From NCBI GenBank assembly GCA_964644525.1, contig CAZXWC010000036.1:1-14379 (forward strand): a stretch of DNA of 14,379 nucleotides. The letters run 5' to 3'. The position numbers and the translations under genes are program-made. Below are positions 1-7,333 of this stretch, in pieces (the stretch's first letter is position 1; every line of letters starts with the position of its first letter). The notes below the pieces were generated by a model. It searched no databases, was not told the DNA's origin, and saw only the letters and a list, made by a program, of their open reading frames with translations. This DNA comes from BM714 sp964644525. Lineage in GTDB: Bacteria > Bacillota > Clostridia > Peptostreptococcales > BM714.

Positions 1-162
1 CAAATACTTATTGTTGCGGATTCATACGATGCAATGACTTCACAAAGAGCATACAGAGACGCCTTGACAAAGAAGGAAGCCATCGATGAATTGAAGAGAT
101 GCAGGGGAAGCCAATTCCCACCAGACATTGTAGACATATTCATTGAAAAAGTATTGCAGTAA
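1..162 (+). CDS. HD-GYP-type phosphohydrolase, C-terminal end (partial)
   Basis: This is the last 53 codons of a gene that begins before the window, read in frame 1 to a TAA stop at 160-162. The segment starts QILIVADSYDAMTSQRAYR, the characteristic late helix of HD-GYP domains (consensus close to ILxVADxYDAMTSxRxYR), followed by the usual ALTKKEAIDEL helix and an FPPDIVDIF tail. HD-GYP proteins are typically cyclic-di-GMP phosphodiesterases. The catalytic HD and GYP residues lie upstream and are not visible, so activity cannot be judged, nor can any N-terminal sensor or receiver domain. A plain HD-domain protein is a less likely alternative. A strong terminator follows about 95 bases downstream, so this is the end of its transcript. 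Confidence 0.85.
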   Translation, partial: QILIVADSYDAMTSQRAYRDALTKKEAIDELKRCRGSQFPPDIVDIFIEKVLQ

Positions 163-463
163 AACTTTTCGGGATCGGCAATATGCAAGGCTTGGGTTTG
201 GATTTTTCACCATTTTTTTGTTTTAAATATTTTGCCTGATAAGGCATTGCCTTAAAAAGAGCCTCAAGCGTTTCCACGCTTGAGGCTCTTTCGATTTTTT
301 TAAATAATTTCTATTAAAAGTAGTTTCAACCCTCTGTTTTTCAAACTCCCCTGCTAAAATTCTTTTGTTTTATCTTTAGGGTTCCATGATGAGCAAAACA
401 TTGACCGAAAGGATTATTTTAAACCTTCACATGAATTGTTCCCCAAGAATAAACAGGCAGCAG
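163..463. other. Gene-free interval with a terminator only
   Basis: This 301-base interval separates the HD-GYP gene end from the stop codon of the minus-strand membrane protein. Apart from the terminator at 256-301 it is AT-rich and shows no convincing gene, promoter or conserved RNA. A plus-strand reading frame that starts at 386 has no good ribosome binding site and runs mostly antisense to the real gene, so I do not call it. Confidence 0.6.
256..301 (+). terminator. Rho-independent terminator after the HD-GYP gene
   Basis: A perfect 16-bp stem (256-271 pairing with 276-291) closes a TTCC loop and is followed by TCGATTTTTTT. The complement also ends in a short T run (TTTTT on the minus strand past 256), so the hairpin may also stop minus-strand transcripts from the small membrane protein gene at 464-775. 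Confidence 0.93.
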
Positions 464-775
464 CTATGTGATTATTTTAATGCTTTGTATGAAGTCGGCG
501 TTGACAATCTCCTTGCCTTTTCTTGTTTCAATTTCAATCCAATTTTCATTGATTTCAATTATTGTTCCTACTACACTTGTTCCCAAAGCACCGGTAGTTA
601 TCTTGCAGCGCCTGCCCTTGTGCTTTTCAATTATTTCGTTTGTCAATGCCGACAGCCCCTTTCTTTTTTTTATTTTCATAATAATCATCTGCCTTATCCT
701 TTTTTGCCTTGGAAGAAGAATAAAAAACACCATAAAAAGCGGCAGATATATTGCTATCCATGTTGATGAATCCAA
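464..775 (-). CDS. Small YajC/DUF6897-like membrane protein
   Basis: This 103-residue protein has one N-terminal membrane segment (about residues 6-21, IAIYLPLFMVFFILLP), then a strongly basic stretch (about 23-42, RQKRIRQ and KIKKRKG). The soluble end (about 53-100) is predicted beta-rich, with TGALGTSVVGTIIEINENWI and a final FIQSIKII strand. The layout of one transmembrane helix, basic linker and small SH3/Sm-like barrel resembles YajC and the clostridial DUF6897 family; function is unknown. The start is TTG at 773-775, chosen because minus-strand AAAGAGGTGG lies just upstream at proper distance; no ATG in frame is as well placed. It is divergent from katG. Family assignment is from recalled resemblance only, so YajC-like is a description of form and not a claim of a role in protein secretion. 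Confidence 0.75.
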   Translation of the reverse strand: MDSSTWIAIYLPLFMVFFILLPRQKRIRQMIIMKIKKRKGLSALTNEIIEKHKGRRCKITTGALGTSVVGTIIEINENWIEIETRKGKEIVNADFIQSIKIIT

Positions 776-836
776 GAGCCACCACCTCTTTTTCGAGTAT
801 CAATTCCAAAATCCAGTTCCATTTATTGTATTTATC

Positions 837-845
837 AGTATACCA
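837..845 (-). promoter_or_regulatory. Candidate extended -10 promoter for the small membrane protein
   Basis: The minus strand reads TGGTATACT here: a near-consensus -10 hexamer TATACT (842-837) with the TGn extension. No good -35 is seen, as is common for extended -10 promoters. It would give a leader of about 55 bases before the TTG start at 775. Confidence 0.45.
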
Positions 846-917
846 CAATATTCCGCAAGAATAATCGAACAAATGCAAAACGCCTTCACCATGATTTTTC
901 TTTATGCCGCTTTTCTA

Positions 918-954
918 GCTGCCCGTTTAATCCAGGCAGCATAGGGTAGATAAT
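918..954 (+). promoter_or_regulatory. Candidate katG promoter with an overlapping inverted repeat
   Basis: A -10-like GATAAT (949-954) lies 17 bases after a weak -35-like TTTAAT (926-931), which would start the katG transcript about 40 bases before its ATG. A perfect 6-bp inverted repeat, GCTGCC (918-923) and GGCAGC (935-940) with an 11-base spacer, brackets the -35 and could be an operator. No convincing PerR box (TTATAATnATTATAA type) was found upstream of katG, although that is the usual regulator of peroxide genes in Firmicutes. Confidence 0.3.
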
Positions 955-999
955 CAAATGCATATAGTCAGGAATATCTATTTCGAAAGGAGTGTTGAA

Positions 1000-3189
1000 A
1001 TGAGCAATGGAAAATGTCCTGTAACAGGCGCTACAGGCAAAAGCAAGATTGGCGGAAACTCCATCCGGGAATGGTGGCCAAACCAACTCAACCTCAAAAT
1101 TCTGGAGCAGAATTCAAACAAGATAAACCCTATGGACGAGGATTTCAACTATAGCGACGAATTCAACAAATTGGACTATTGGCAGCTCAAGCAGGATCTC
1201 TACGACCTTATGACAGACTCTAAGGACTGGTGGCCCGCCGACTACGGACACTATGGAGGTCTTTTCATAAGGATGGCTTGGCACAGCGCAGGAACCTACA
1301 GAAAGGGCGACGGACGTGGAGGCGCTGTGACTGGAAACCAAAGATTTGCGCCTCTTAACAGCTGGCCCGACAATGCAAACCTCGACAAGGCCAGGCGACT
1401 CCTATGGCCCATAAAGAAAAAATACGGAAAAGCCATTTCCTGGGCCGACCTGATGATTCTTGCCGGAAACTGCGCACTGGAATCAATGGGTTTTAAAACC
1501 TTTGGTTTCGGTGGAGGCCGCGAGGACATATGGGAACCGGAAGAAGACATAAACTGGGGCGAGGAGACCGAGTGGCTGGGCGAAAAACGCTACTCTGAAG
1601 GCCGCAAACTTGAAAACCCCCTTGCCGCAGTTCAGATGGGCCTTATATATGTAAATCCGGAGGGGCCCGACGGAGTCCCCAACGCTTTGGCTTCGGCAAA
1701 GGATGTAAGGGAAACCTTCGCCCGAATGGCTATGAACGACGAGGAAACGGTCGCCCTGATTGCCGGCGGCCACACCTTCGGCAAATGCCACGGAGCCTCA
1801 AGCCCCAAGCATGTAGGTCCTGAGCCCGAGGGCGCAGAGCTTGAAGACATGGGACTGGGCTGGATTAGCGGATACGGCACAGGCAAGGGAGACGACACCA
1901 TAACAAGCGGCATAGAAGGTCCCTGGAACCCTACTCCTACCAAGTGGGACATGGGCTACTTCGACACCTTGTTTGGATACGACTGGAATCTTGAAAAAAG
2001 TCCAGCAGGAGCATGGCAGTGGGTCCCTTCCGATCCTTCGGCCCACAACATTCCTTCTGCGCATGGAACAGGCAAGCAGCCTCCCATAATGACCACGGCA
2101 GACATTTCGCTCAGGATGGACCCGGTATACAAACCAATCGCAAAGAGATACCATGAACATCCCCAAGAATTCGCGGACGCCTTTGCAAAAGCTTGGTTCA
2201 AGCTTACCCACAGGGATATGGGTCCCCTGTCTCGTTATCTGGGACCAGAAGTTCCAGATGAAAAGCTTATTTGGCAGGATCCGATTTTGTCACCCGACCA
2301 CCAGCTCGTTGACGAAAACGACATCGAAAACCTAAAGGCCGAGCTTCTTGGCTCCGGTCTGTCGGTTTCCCAGCTTGTTCAAACTGCATGGGCCTCGGCT
2401 TCCACCTTCAGAGGATCGGACTTCCGCGGAGGAGCCAACGGAGCAAGAATAAGGCTGGCCCCCCAGAAGGACTGGGAAGTCAATATGCCGGATGAACTTT
2501 CAAAAATAATTGCGGTCATTGAAACTGTGCAGGATACATTCAACAGCTCTCAAAGCAGCGGGAAAAGAATTTCTCTGGCCGACCTCATAGTCCTTGGCGG
2601 CTGCGCCGCTATAGAGAAGGCAGCCGGAGAAGCCGGGCAGAAAATAAGCCTACCCTTTGCACCGGGCAGGACCGACGCCTCCCAGGAGCATACGGCCGCC
2701 GATTCCTTTTCGGATCTTGAACCCTTTGCTGACGGCTTCAGAAACTACCAGAAGCAGAAATACTCTGTTTGTCCTGAGGAGCTTTTGATCGACAAGGCTC
2801 AACTACTTAAGCTGACGGCCCCCGAAATGACAGTTCTCGTTGGAGGTTTGAGGGTTTTGGGATGCAACTACGGGCATTCTCCATTCGGCGTATTAACCAA
2901 AAGGCCCGGAATCCTTGCAAACGACTTTTTTGTCAATGTGCTCGACATGGAAATCGAGTGGAAGCCGACAAATGAAGACCAAGACATATACCAAGGAATA
3001 GACCGCAAGAGCGGAGATCGCAAGTGGATGGCAACTCGCGTAGACCTTGCTTTCGGATCAAACTCCCAACTCAGGGCCTTGTCCGAGGTGTATGCAAGCG
3101 ACGACGCCATGGAAAAATTCACGCGCGACTTTGTAAAGGCATGGTGCAAGGTAATGAATGCAGACCGCTTCGACTTGAAAAGAAAATAA
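1000..3189 (+). CDS. katG: Catalase-peroxidase KatG
   Basis: This 729-residue bifunctional haem enzyme breaks down hydrogen peroxide by catalase and peroxidase reactions in the cytoplasm. The length matches the family (about 720-740). The N-terminal catalytic half carries the distal triad Arg91, Trp94 and His95 in RMAWHSAGTYR. It also has Tyr217 (IYVNPEGP) and Met243 (ARMAMND), which with Trp94 form the Met-Tyr-Trp adduct needed for catalase activity, and the proximal haem ligand His258 (GGHTFGKCHG). The mobile arginine motif (SRYLGP) and the SGIE motif equivalent to the Ser315 region of the mycobacterial enzyme are present. The C-terminal half is the usual degenerate duplicate (TAWASASTFRGSDFRGG). 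I start at 1000, not at the in-frame ATG at 958, because AAAGGAG (986-992) sits 7 bases upstream and MSNGKCPVTG is the typical N-terminus. The gene is monocistronic between its own promoter region and a terminator. It looks richer in G/C-ending codons than its neighbours, which may hint at acquisition. Confidence 0.98.
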   Translation: MSNGKCPVTGATGKSKIGGNSIREWWPNQLNLKILEQNSNKINPMDEDFNYSDEFNKLDYWQLKQDLYDLMTDSKDWWPADYGHYGGLFIRMAWHSAGTYRKGDGRGGAVTGNQRFAPLNSWPDNANLDKARRLLWPIKKKYGKAISWADLMILAGNCALESMGFKTFGFGGGREDIWEPEEDINWGEETEWLGEKRYSEGRKLENPLAAVQMGLIYVNPEGPDGVPNALASAKDVRETFARMAMNDEETVALIAGGHTFGKCHGASSPKHVGPEPEGAELEDMGLGWISGYGTGKGDDTITSGIEGPWNPTPTKWDMGYFDTLFGYDWNLEKSPAGAWQWVPSDPSAHNIPSAHGTGKQPPIMTTADISLRMDPVYKPIAKRYHEHPQEFADAFAKAWFKLTHRDMGPLSRYLGPEVPDEKLIWQDPILSPDHQLVDENDIENLKAELLGSGLSVSQLVQTAWASASTFRGSDFRGGANGARIRLAPQKDWEVNMPDELSKIIAVIETVQDTFNSSQSSGKRISLADLIVLGGCAAIEKAAGEAGQKISLPFAPGRTDASQEHTAADSFSDLEPFADGFRNYQKQKYSVCPEELLIDKAQLLKLTAPEMTVLVGGLRVLGCNYGHSPFGVLTKRPGILANDFFVNVLDMEIEWKPTNEDQDIYQGIDRKSGDRKWMATRVDLAFGSNSQLRALSEVYASDDAMEKFTRDFVKAWCKVMNADRFDLKRK

Positions 3190-3229
3190 TCCCCGGACCG
3201 CATGACTGAAATCCATTGGGTAAAAAAAA

Positions 3230-3272
3230 CGGACATCCCAGCCAATCCGGGATGTCCGCTCTTGCTTTTTTT
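3230..3272. terminator. Bidirectional terminator between katG and the Rad50-like gene
   Basis: A perfect 10-bp stem (3230-3239 with 3249-3258, CGGACATCCC/GGGATGTCCG) and a 9-base loop are followed on the plus strand by a run of seven Ts (about 3266-3272). On the minus strand the same hairpin is followed by eight Ts (complement of 3222-3229). It can therefore end both katG and the convergent ATPase gene, whose stop codon at 3275 lies almost on it. Confidence 0.92.
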
Positions 3273-3274
3273 AT

Positions 3275-5695
3275 CTACATATTTATGATGTTTCCTCCAA
3301 GCGCTTTTGCGGTTTCAGGACTGCAGGTAGTGAATACCACCTGGTGGTCTTTAGAGAAATCCTTGATAAGTTTTACCGCCCTGTCCTTTCTAAGAGGGTC
3401 CATGTCGACCAGGCAATCGTCAAGTACAAGAAAACCCTTCTCCCCCCTGAGTATACTCTCAAGTATTGCAAGTCTGAGCGCAAGCGCTACCGAGTCGTAT
3501 GTCCCCGATGAAAGCAGTTCCACCGGCATGAGAGTTTCAGAGTCATTGCTTATGGCAAAGTCGAGATCGTCATTTATTGCGGACACCTTGTAGACATCGT
3601 TTGTCAAAACTGAAAGATACCTCGAAAACGTCTCCATGACCGGCTTGAAAGAATCCTCGTCCATGCTGATTTTAGTTGATTCGAACGCGCTTTTGATTTC
3701 AATCATTTTTTTTGCCCTTGAAAGACTTTTTTCAAATTTTTTTTCCTCTTCCCCGTAGATGATTGACAATTCTTCGTATGTCAATTCGGGCTTTTCGCTT
3801 TCCAATTGATAGTATTTGTCCTTTAGCTTAAGTATTGAGGCCGTCTTTTCTTCAAGAGCTGTCCTTGTTTCAGAAAGTTGCCGCAAAAATTCCTCTGCCG
3901 ATTCAAAGCCTTGGGGCAAAGGGGCGATTCTTTCCATTTGTTTTTCTATTTCCCCTGCTTCAATCTTAACATGCATGGTCCTGTCAAACAGTCCGTCCAT
4001 GTCGCCATATGCTTCGGTCCATTTGGCTATGTCCCTTTCAGCCAAATCCTTTTCCGATTTGAGTTCAAGACTCTTATCATATAACTTCCCGTCTTCGATT
4101 CCAAGCTCAGTCAATTCCCTGAGTTTGCTGAAATCTCCGAATGCAGAAATTCTTCCAACCAGCTCTTTCCTGCTCTCTCCGTCGAGAAGCTCTTCTATTT
4201 GACGATGGCCTCCTTCAATCTCTTTCCTTGTTTCCTCAATGCGCCTGAACCTCAAACGGGCATCCTCAATATCTTTTGCTCCAATTTCATCAAGAAGCTT
4301 TTCAAGCCCCTCCTTACCTTCGATATATTTCCGCCTCAATTCAGCGAAATCCATCTTTCCGGACTTAATCTCAATCTTGCCCAATTCTTCGCTCTCTATC
4401 CTCATATATCCGTTTGCGTTTATTTCCTCTCCTTCAATCAATTCCGAGGGCTCGTTCAGGTCAGTTGTAGCAAACAGGCGGATGCCGCTCTTAATGCCTG
4501 TCGCCTTGGCAAACATGGTTCCCGCTTCCATCTTGGCCTTTAGGGTCGCAATCTCGCCCGATATGCGGTCCAGATTCTCCATGTCTTTTTGGGAAACATC
4601 GGTCATGGCTTCGGCGGCCTTTTGACCTTGGCCAATTTTTTCTTCAAGTTCTTTTATCCTTTCAAGCCTTCTTTCCAGTATTAGCTTTTCCTGGATTTTT
4701 CCGGCCTTTTCCTTTTCCTTTTCAAGCTCACATCGCTTTTTTTCGAGCTCATCAATCTCTTTTTCCAGCTGCTCCAGCCTTAGCTCACTTTTAGGCCACT
4801 GCCTGGTAGTTTGGACAAGCCGGTCCATTTCTTTTTTCAGGCCGGCAAGCTTGGGCTCTAAAACCAGCCTCCTGTGAACATCCTGCTCAAGCCCCGACAT
4901 GCTTTCCTTTTTTTTCTTTATTTCAGAAATCCGCCCTTCGGCCTCCTCTATTTCAGAAATAATCCTATCTGTCTTTTTCTCAATCTCCAAGGCCGCCTGC
5001 ATTTGCCTCTTTATGTTCTCCTTCTTATAAAAATGCGTGACTATCTGACCCAAGCCGTTTGAGTAGGGCTTGTTTATTCCCCTGTTGTTTTCCGGGTACT
5101 CCTTTTCCATGTCCCATCTTCCTGTGAGATTCTTTATCTCTCTGTCTATATTTCTACCCAGGTCGCCGAGCGATATCCCTTCGAGCTCCATGATCGCCTT
5201 TCTAAGCAGAGACCCGACCTCATCCGTAGCTTCCCTGTTTTTGATTATGTTTTCGATTGCGGACTTTATCAGCTTTTGATTGGAGAAAACTATGCTCCTG
5301 TAGGTTCCTTCCCCAAATCCAAGTACTTGACCAAGTGCCTCTTCGACGGCCTCTTGGTCCCGCAGTATTCCCGAATCGGGCAATGTCAACTCAGAAGAAG
5401 AGTTGGCTCCCCATTCCTTCTTGACCACATAGTTTTCTTTCCCTCTTAAAACGACAAGCCTTCCGTCTATACTGTCTCCCGATGAAATCGGCATGAATCT
5501 GCTCCTGAATTCCTTGTCGGAAGTCTTTCTTTTTCCAATATTGCTCGATCTGAAAAGCACCGAATAAATTCCCTCCACAAGAGTGCTTTTCCCCGCCTCG
5601 TTTGGACCTAAGACAACATTCAAATTGTCTCCGAACTCCACTGTCTTGTCCGTTATTCCGGCAAACCTCCTGCAGCTGTATCTTCTGATTATCAT
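3275..5695 (-). CDS. Rad50/SbcC/YhaN-type coiled-coil ATPase, no zinc hook
   Basis: This 806-residue SMC-like ATPase is the expected partner of the Mre11-type nuclease encoded just upstream, acting on DNA ends or branched DNA. The N-terminal lobe has Walker A GPNEAGKST (30-38) and a Q-loop region near Gln140 (SNQKLI). Long charged coiled coils run from about 225-390 and 450-680. The C-terminal lobe has the ABC signature LSSGTYDSV (728-736) and Walker B FLVLDD (755-760). The second acidic residue after Walker B is Asp, where classical Rad50 has Glu, as I recall for YhaN-like relatives. The coil apex lacks any CxxC zinc hook: Cys322 is the only cysteine between residues 9 and 760. Instead, residues about 391-450 look like a small beta-rich domain. 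The start ATG (5693-5695) overlaps the nuclease stop in ATGA, implying translational coupling. At 806 residues it is shorter than E. coli SbcC (about 1050). RecF/RecN-like proteins are excluded by the partner gene and layout. Confidence 0.88.
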   Translation of the reverse strand: MIIRRYSCRRFAGITDKTVEFGDNLNVVLGPNEAGKSTLVEGIYSVLFRSSNIGKRKTSDKEFRSRFMPISSGDSIDGRLVVLRGKENYVVKKEWGANSSSELTLPDSGILRDQEAVEEALGQVLGFGEGTYRSIVFSNQKLIKSAIENIIKNREATDEVGSLLRKAIMELEGISLGDLGRNIDREIKNLTGRWDMEKEYPENNRGINKPYSNGLGQIVTHFYKKENIKRQMQAALEIEKKTDRIISEIEEAEGRISEIKKKKESMSGLEQDVHRRLVLEPKLAGLKKEMDRLVQTTRQWPKSELRLEQLEKEIDELEKKRCELEKEKEKAGKIQEKLILERRLERIKELEEKIGQGQKAAEAMTDVSQKDMENLDRISGEIATLKAKMEAGTMFAKATGIKSGIRLFATTDLNEPSELIEGEEINANGYMRIESEELGKIEIKSGKMDFAELRRKYIEGKEGLEKLLDEIGAKDIEDARLRFRRIEETRKEIEGGHRQIEELLDGESRKELVGRISAFGDFSKLRELTELGIEDGKLYDKSLELKSEKDLAERDIAKWTEAYGDMDGLFDRTMHVKIEAGEIEKQMERIAPLPQGFESAEEFLRQLSETRTALEEKTASILKLKDKYYQLESEKPELTYEELSIIYGEEEKKFEKSLSRAKKMIEIKSAFESTKISMDEDSFKPVMETFSRYLSVLTNDVYKVSAINDDLDFAISNDSETLMPVELLSSGTYDSVALALRLAILESILRGEKGFLVLDDCLVDMDPLRKDRAVKLIKDFSKDHQVVFTTCSPETAKALGGNIINM

Positions 5696-6804
5696 TTTCT
5701 CACCTCCAGAACAAGCTCGTAGGCCATTCTAAGAGCTTCTTCATCGCCTACAAAATGCGAGAGAAACTTGTGAGGAAATGAACCTTCCGAAAACTCACCG
5801 GATATTTTTTCAGGTGTTATCTTTGCGCCAAGCTCCGAATCGTCCGAAATAAGGCATGCAAGCTCCTCTTCAAGCCTTTCATACAAATCCAGCCTTTCCT
5901 TGAGAAGGTCATCGTCAACCCTGCCTGAAAGCCTCAGTCTGGCGATTGTCTTTCCTCTCTTTCTGCCAAGCAGGTCTCTCTCTATATTTTCATAGTCTTC
6001 ACTCTCTCGAATCTCGACAGTTTTGTCTACAAAACGGAATATCCCCGTTTCGACAGGATCTGCTGAAACCTTATTTTCATCATCTACGCTTATTATCCAG
6101 GCGTTTCCCTCGTGCCTGCAGTCAAGTCCGTCGGGCTCCGGTGTGCCGGGATTGAATACCTTTCCTCCGGTCCTTCCTGTACCAGGCGGATATTTCACAT
6201 GTGTGTGGCCCAAAAGGCACACATCTACGGGAAGCCTCTCCAGCTCCTCCCGGGCCATAGGAAAATACTCTCCCTCAAGGTCCGGCGATACGCCCCCTAT
6301 CGATCCGTGGGCAATTGCTATGTTGACCATTTCCCCGTCCACATTCTCCCTGCTTATCCACTCGATGTTGTTCACTCCAGAATGTTTCGAGTGGCAGGGA
6401 GCCGGATAAACCACCACATCGATACCAAACTCAGCAAGCGGATATGGCCTCTCCTCTGCGACAAAAACAATCTTCTCCAGTTCAAGACCCTTGAAGCTTT
6501 GCCAAAGCTGGACCATCTCATTTTCAAAATCGTGATTCCCGGGCAAAACGACAACGCATTCCCCTTGAAAAGACTCCAGTATTGAAACCACGCTGTTTAT
6601 GTCCGACTTCCTTATGCCGGTGGTCTTGTGGAACAAGTCCCCGGCAATTACAAAAATATTGCATTTATCTCTGTTGGCAAGGTCCACCATTCTTCCAAGA
6701 ACATCGATCCTCGCCCGGCGGAGCGGGATTTTGACCGCTTCCGGGTAATTGCTGAATTTCATCCCTATGTGCAAATCCGCAGTATGAAAAATTTTTATTG
6801 GCAT
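5692..6804 (-). CDS. Mre11/SbcD/YhaO-type DNA repair metallophosphoesterase
   Basis: This 370-residue protein has the complete calcineurin-like phosphoesterase signature that binds two metal ions, usually Mn2+. The motifs are DLH (Asp10, His12), GDLFH (Asp56), GNHD (89-92), AHG (His166) and GHTH (199-202), followed by FNPGTPEP. Residues beyond about 250 form a charged, mostly alpha-helical cap as in SbcD/YhaO. Enzymes of this type are 3'-5' exonucleases and endonucleases that process DNA ends together with a Rad50-type ATPase. The downstream gene overlaps by 4 bases and encodes that ATPase. The ATG at 6802-6804 follows GGGGGTGG on the minus strand at a spacing of about 7. No clear sigma-A promoter was found upstream. 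YhaO-like versus SbcD-like cannot be settled by eye, so no symbol is given. Confidence 0.92.
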   Translation of the reverse strand: MPIKIFHTADLHIGMKFSNYPEAVKIPLRRARIDVLGRMVDLANRDKCNIFVIAGDLFHKTTGIRKSDINSVVSILESFQGECVVVLPGNHDFENEMVQLWQSFKGLELEKIVFVAEERPYPLAEFGIDVVVYPAPCHSKHSGVNNIEWISRENVDGEMVNIAIAHGSIGGVSPDLEGEYFPMAREELERLPVDVCLLGHTHVKYPPGTGRTGGKVFNPGTPEPDGLDCRHEGNAWIISVDDENKVSADPVETGIFRFVDKTVEIRESEDYENIERDLLGRKRGKTIARLRLSGRVDDDLLKERLDLYERLEEELACLISDDSELGAKITPEKISGEFSEGSFPHKFLSHFVGDEEALRMAYELVLEVRK

Positions 6805-6867
6805 AAAAAGCCACCCCCAGAATCAATATTTCGATTTCAAGGGCGGATCTTCCTTCATTTAGTGTAA

Positions 6868-7034
6868 TTATTTTGCCAAAGGCGGGTGAACATGACTATT
6901 TGGTTGATTTTGCAAAACAAAGACCTTGCCGCTCTCTATTAGCGTTCTCGGGCTGTAATCGACAAATGGATCTCCAACAAGTTAATCCGCATATTCCATC
7001 GTGCTGGCAATTATTTTAGCCGCCCTTTTGATTT
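6868..7034 (-). pseudogene. Possible C-terminal remnant of an unidentified gene
   Basis: On the minus strand one frame reads EIKRAAKIIASTMEYAD, then a TAA stop, then LVGDPFVDYSPRTLIESGK and a further run ending in HPPLAK at a TAA (6870-6868). The composition is protein-like (GDP, DYSPRTL, ESGKVFVLQ) and the frame is kept on both sides of the internal stop. There is no start codon after that stop and no ribosome binding site, and upstream the same frame has further stops. I do not recognise the family. A nonsense-decayed gene tail is the simplest explanation, but a 55-codon stretch can also look coding by chance. Confidence 0.3.
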
Positions 7035-7228
7035 CATGTTAAAAATTACAAAACTGTGATCGACTGATTCAAACAGCAGGCGGGAAAGTGCTTATCATCA
7101 GAAAAACAGGTGTTATGCTGTTTTGTGTCTAATTATTGTTTTTTTTAAAATGAATCCATCAAAGCTCTCTTTTCTTTGTATTTAGCATGTTTTTATTGTT
7201 TGATGAAAGATGCATATATATCAATTGT

Positions 7229-7272
7229 AAAAAGCCTCAAAACTTGCTCTGCTGGAAAGTTTTGAGGCTTTT
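7229..7272 (-). terminator. Terminator after the ZIP transporter gene
   Basis: A perfect 16-bp stem (7230-7245 with 7257-7272, AAAAGCCTCAAAACTT and its complement) encloses an 11-base loop. On the minus strand it ends in TTTTT, about 60 bases beyond the ZIP stop codon. On the plus strand it is followed by only a short T-rich end, so the minus-strand role is favoured. Confidence 0.85.
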
Positions 7273-7333
7273 ATATTCAACTATGTTTTTTGTGCAATTC
7301 CAAAATCAATTATTGCTCTGTTCCATTTATTCT

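Larger units (their letters stand above)
6805..7333. other. Gene-free interval of 529 bases
   Basis: No intact gene with a ribosome binding site was found between the nuclease start and the ZIP transporter stop. The interval contains the upstream region of the nuclease operon, a possible decayed coding remnant (6868-7034, listed separately), a weak 7-bp hairpin (7103-7109 with 7118-7124) and the terminator at 7229-7272. Short protein-like readings also occur on both strands around 7035-7131, but they are mutually incompatible and under 35 codons, so they carry little weight. Confidence 0.6.

Noticed and set aside
386..766. Plus-strand frame of 126 codons in the first intergenic region
   Set aside because: It lacks a good ribosome binding site, most of it is antisense to the better supported minus-strand membrane protein, and its composition (runs of Phe, Tyr, Cys) is not protein-like.
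958..999. Upstream ATG that would add 14 residues to KatG
   Set aside because: The ATG at 1000 has AAAGGAG at ideal spacing and gives the family-typical N-terminus; the extra residues overlap that ribosome binding site.
7103..7124. AAAACAG/CTGTTTT hairpin followed by a T-rich stretch as a plus-strand terminator
   Set aside because: The stem is 7 bp and AT-rich, the T run starts about 14 bases after it, and there is no plus-strand gene upstream to terminate.
7035..7131. Short protein-like readings on both strands (for example LIQTAGGKVLIIRKTG on plus)
   Set aside because: They are under 35 codons, mutually incompatible and lack ribosome binding sites; short frames of this kind are expected by chance.
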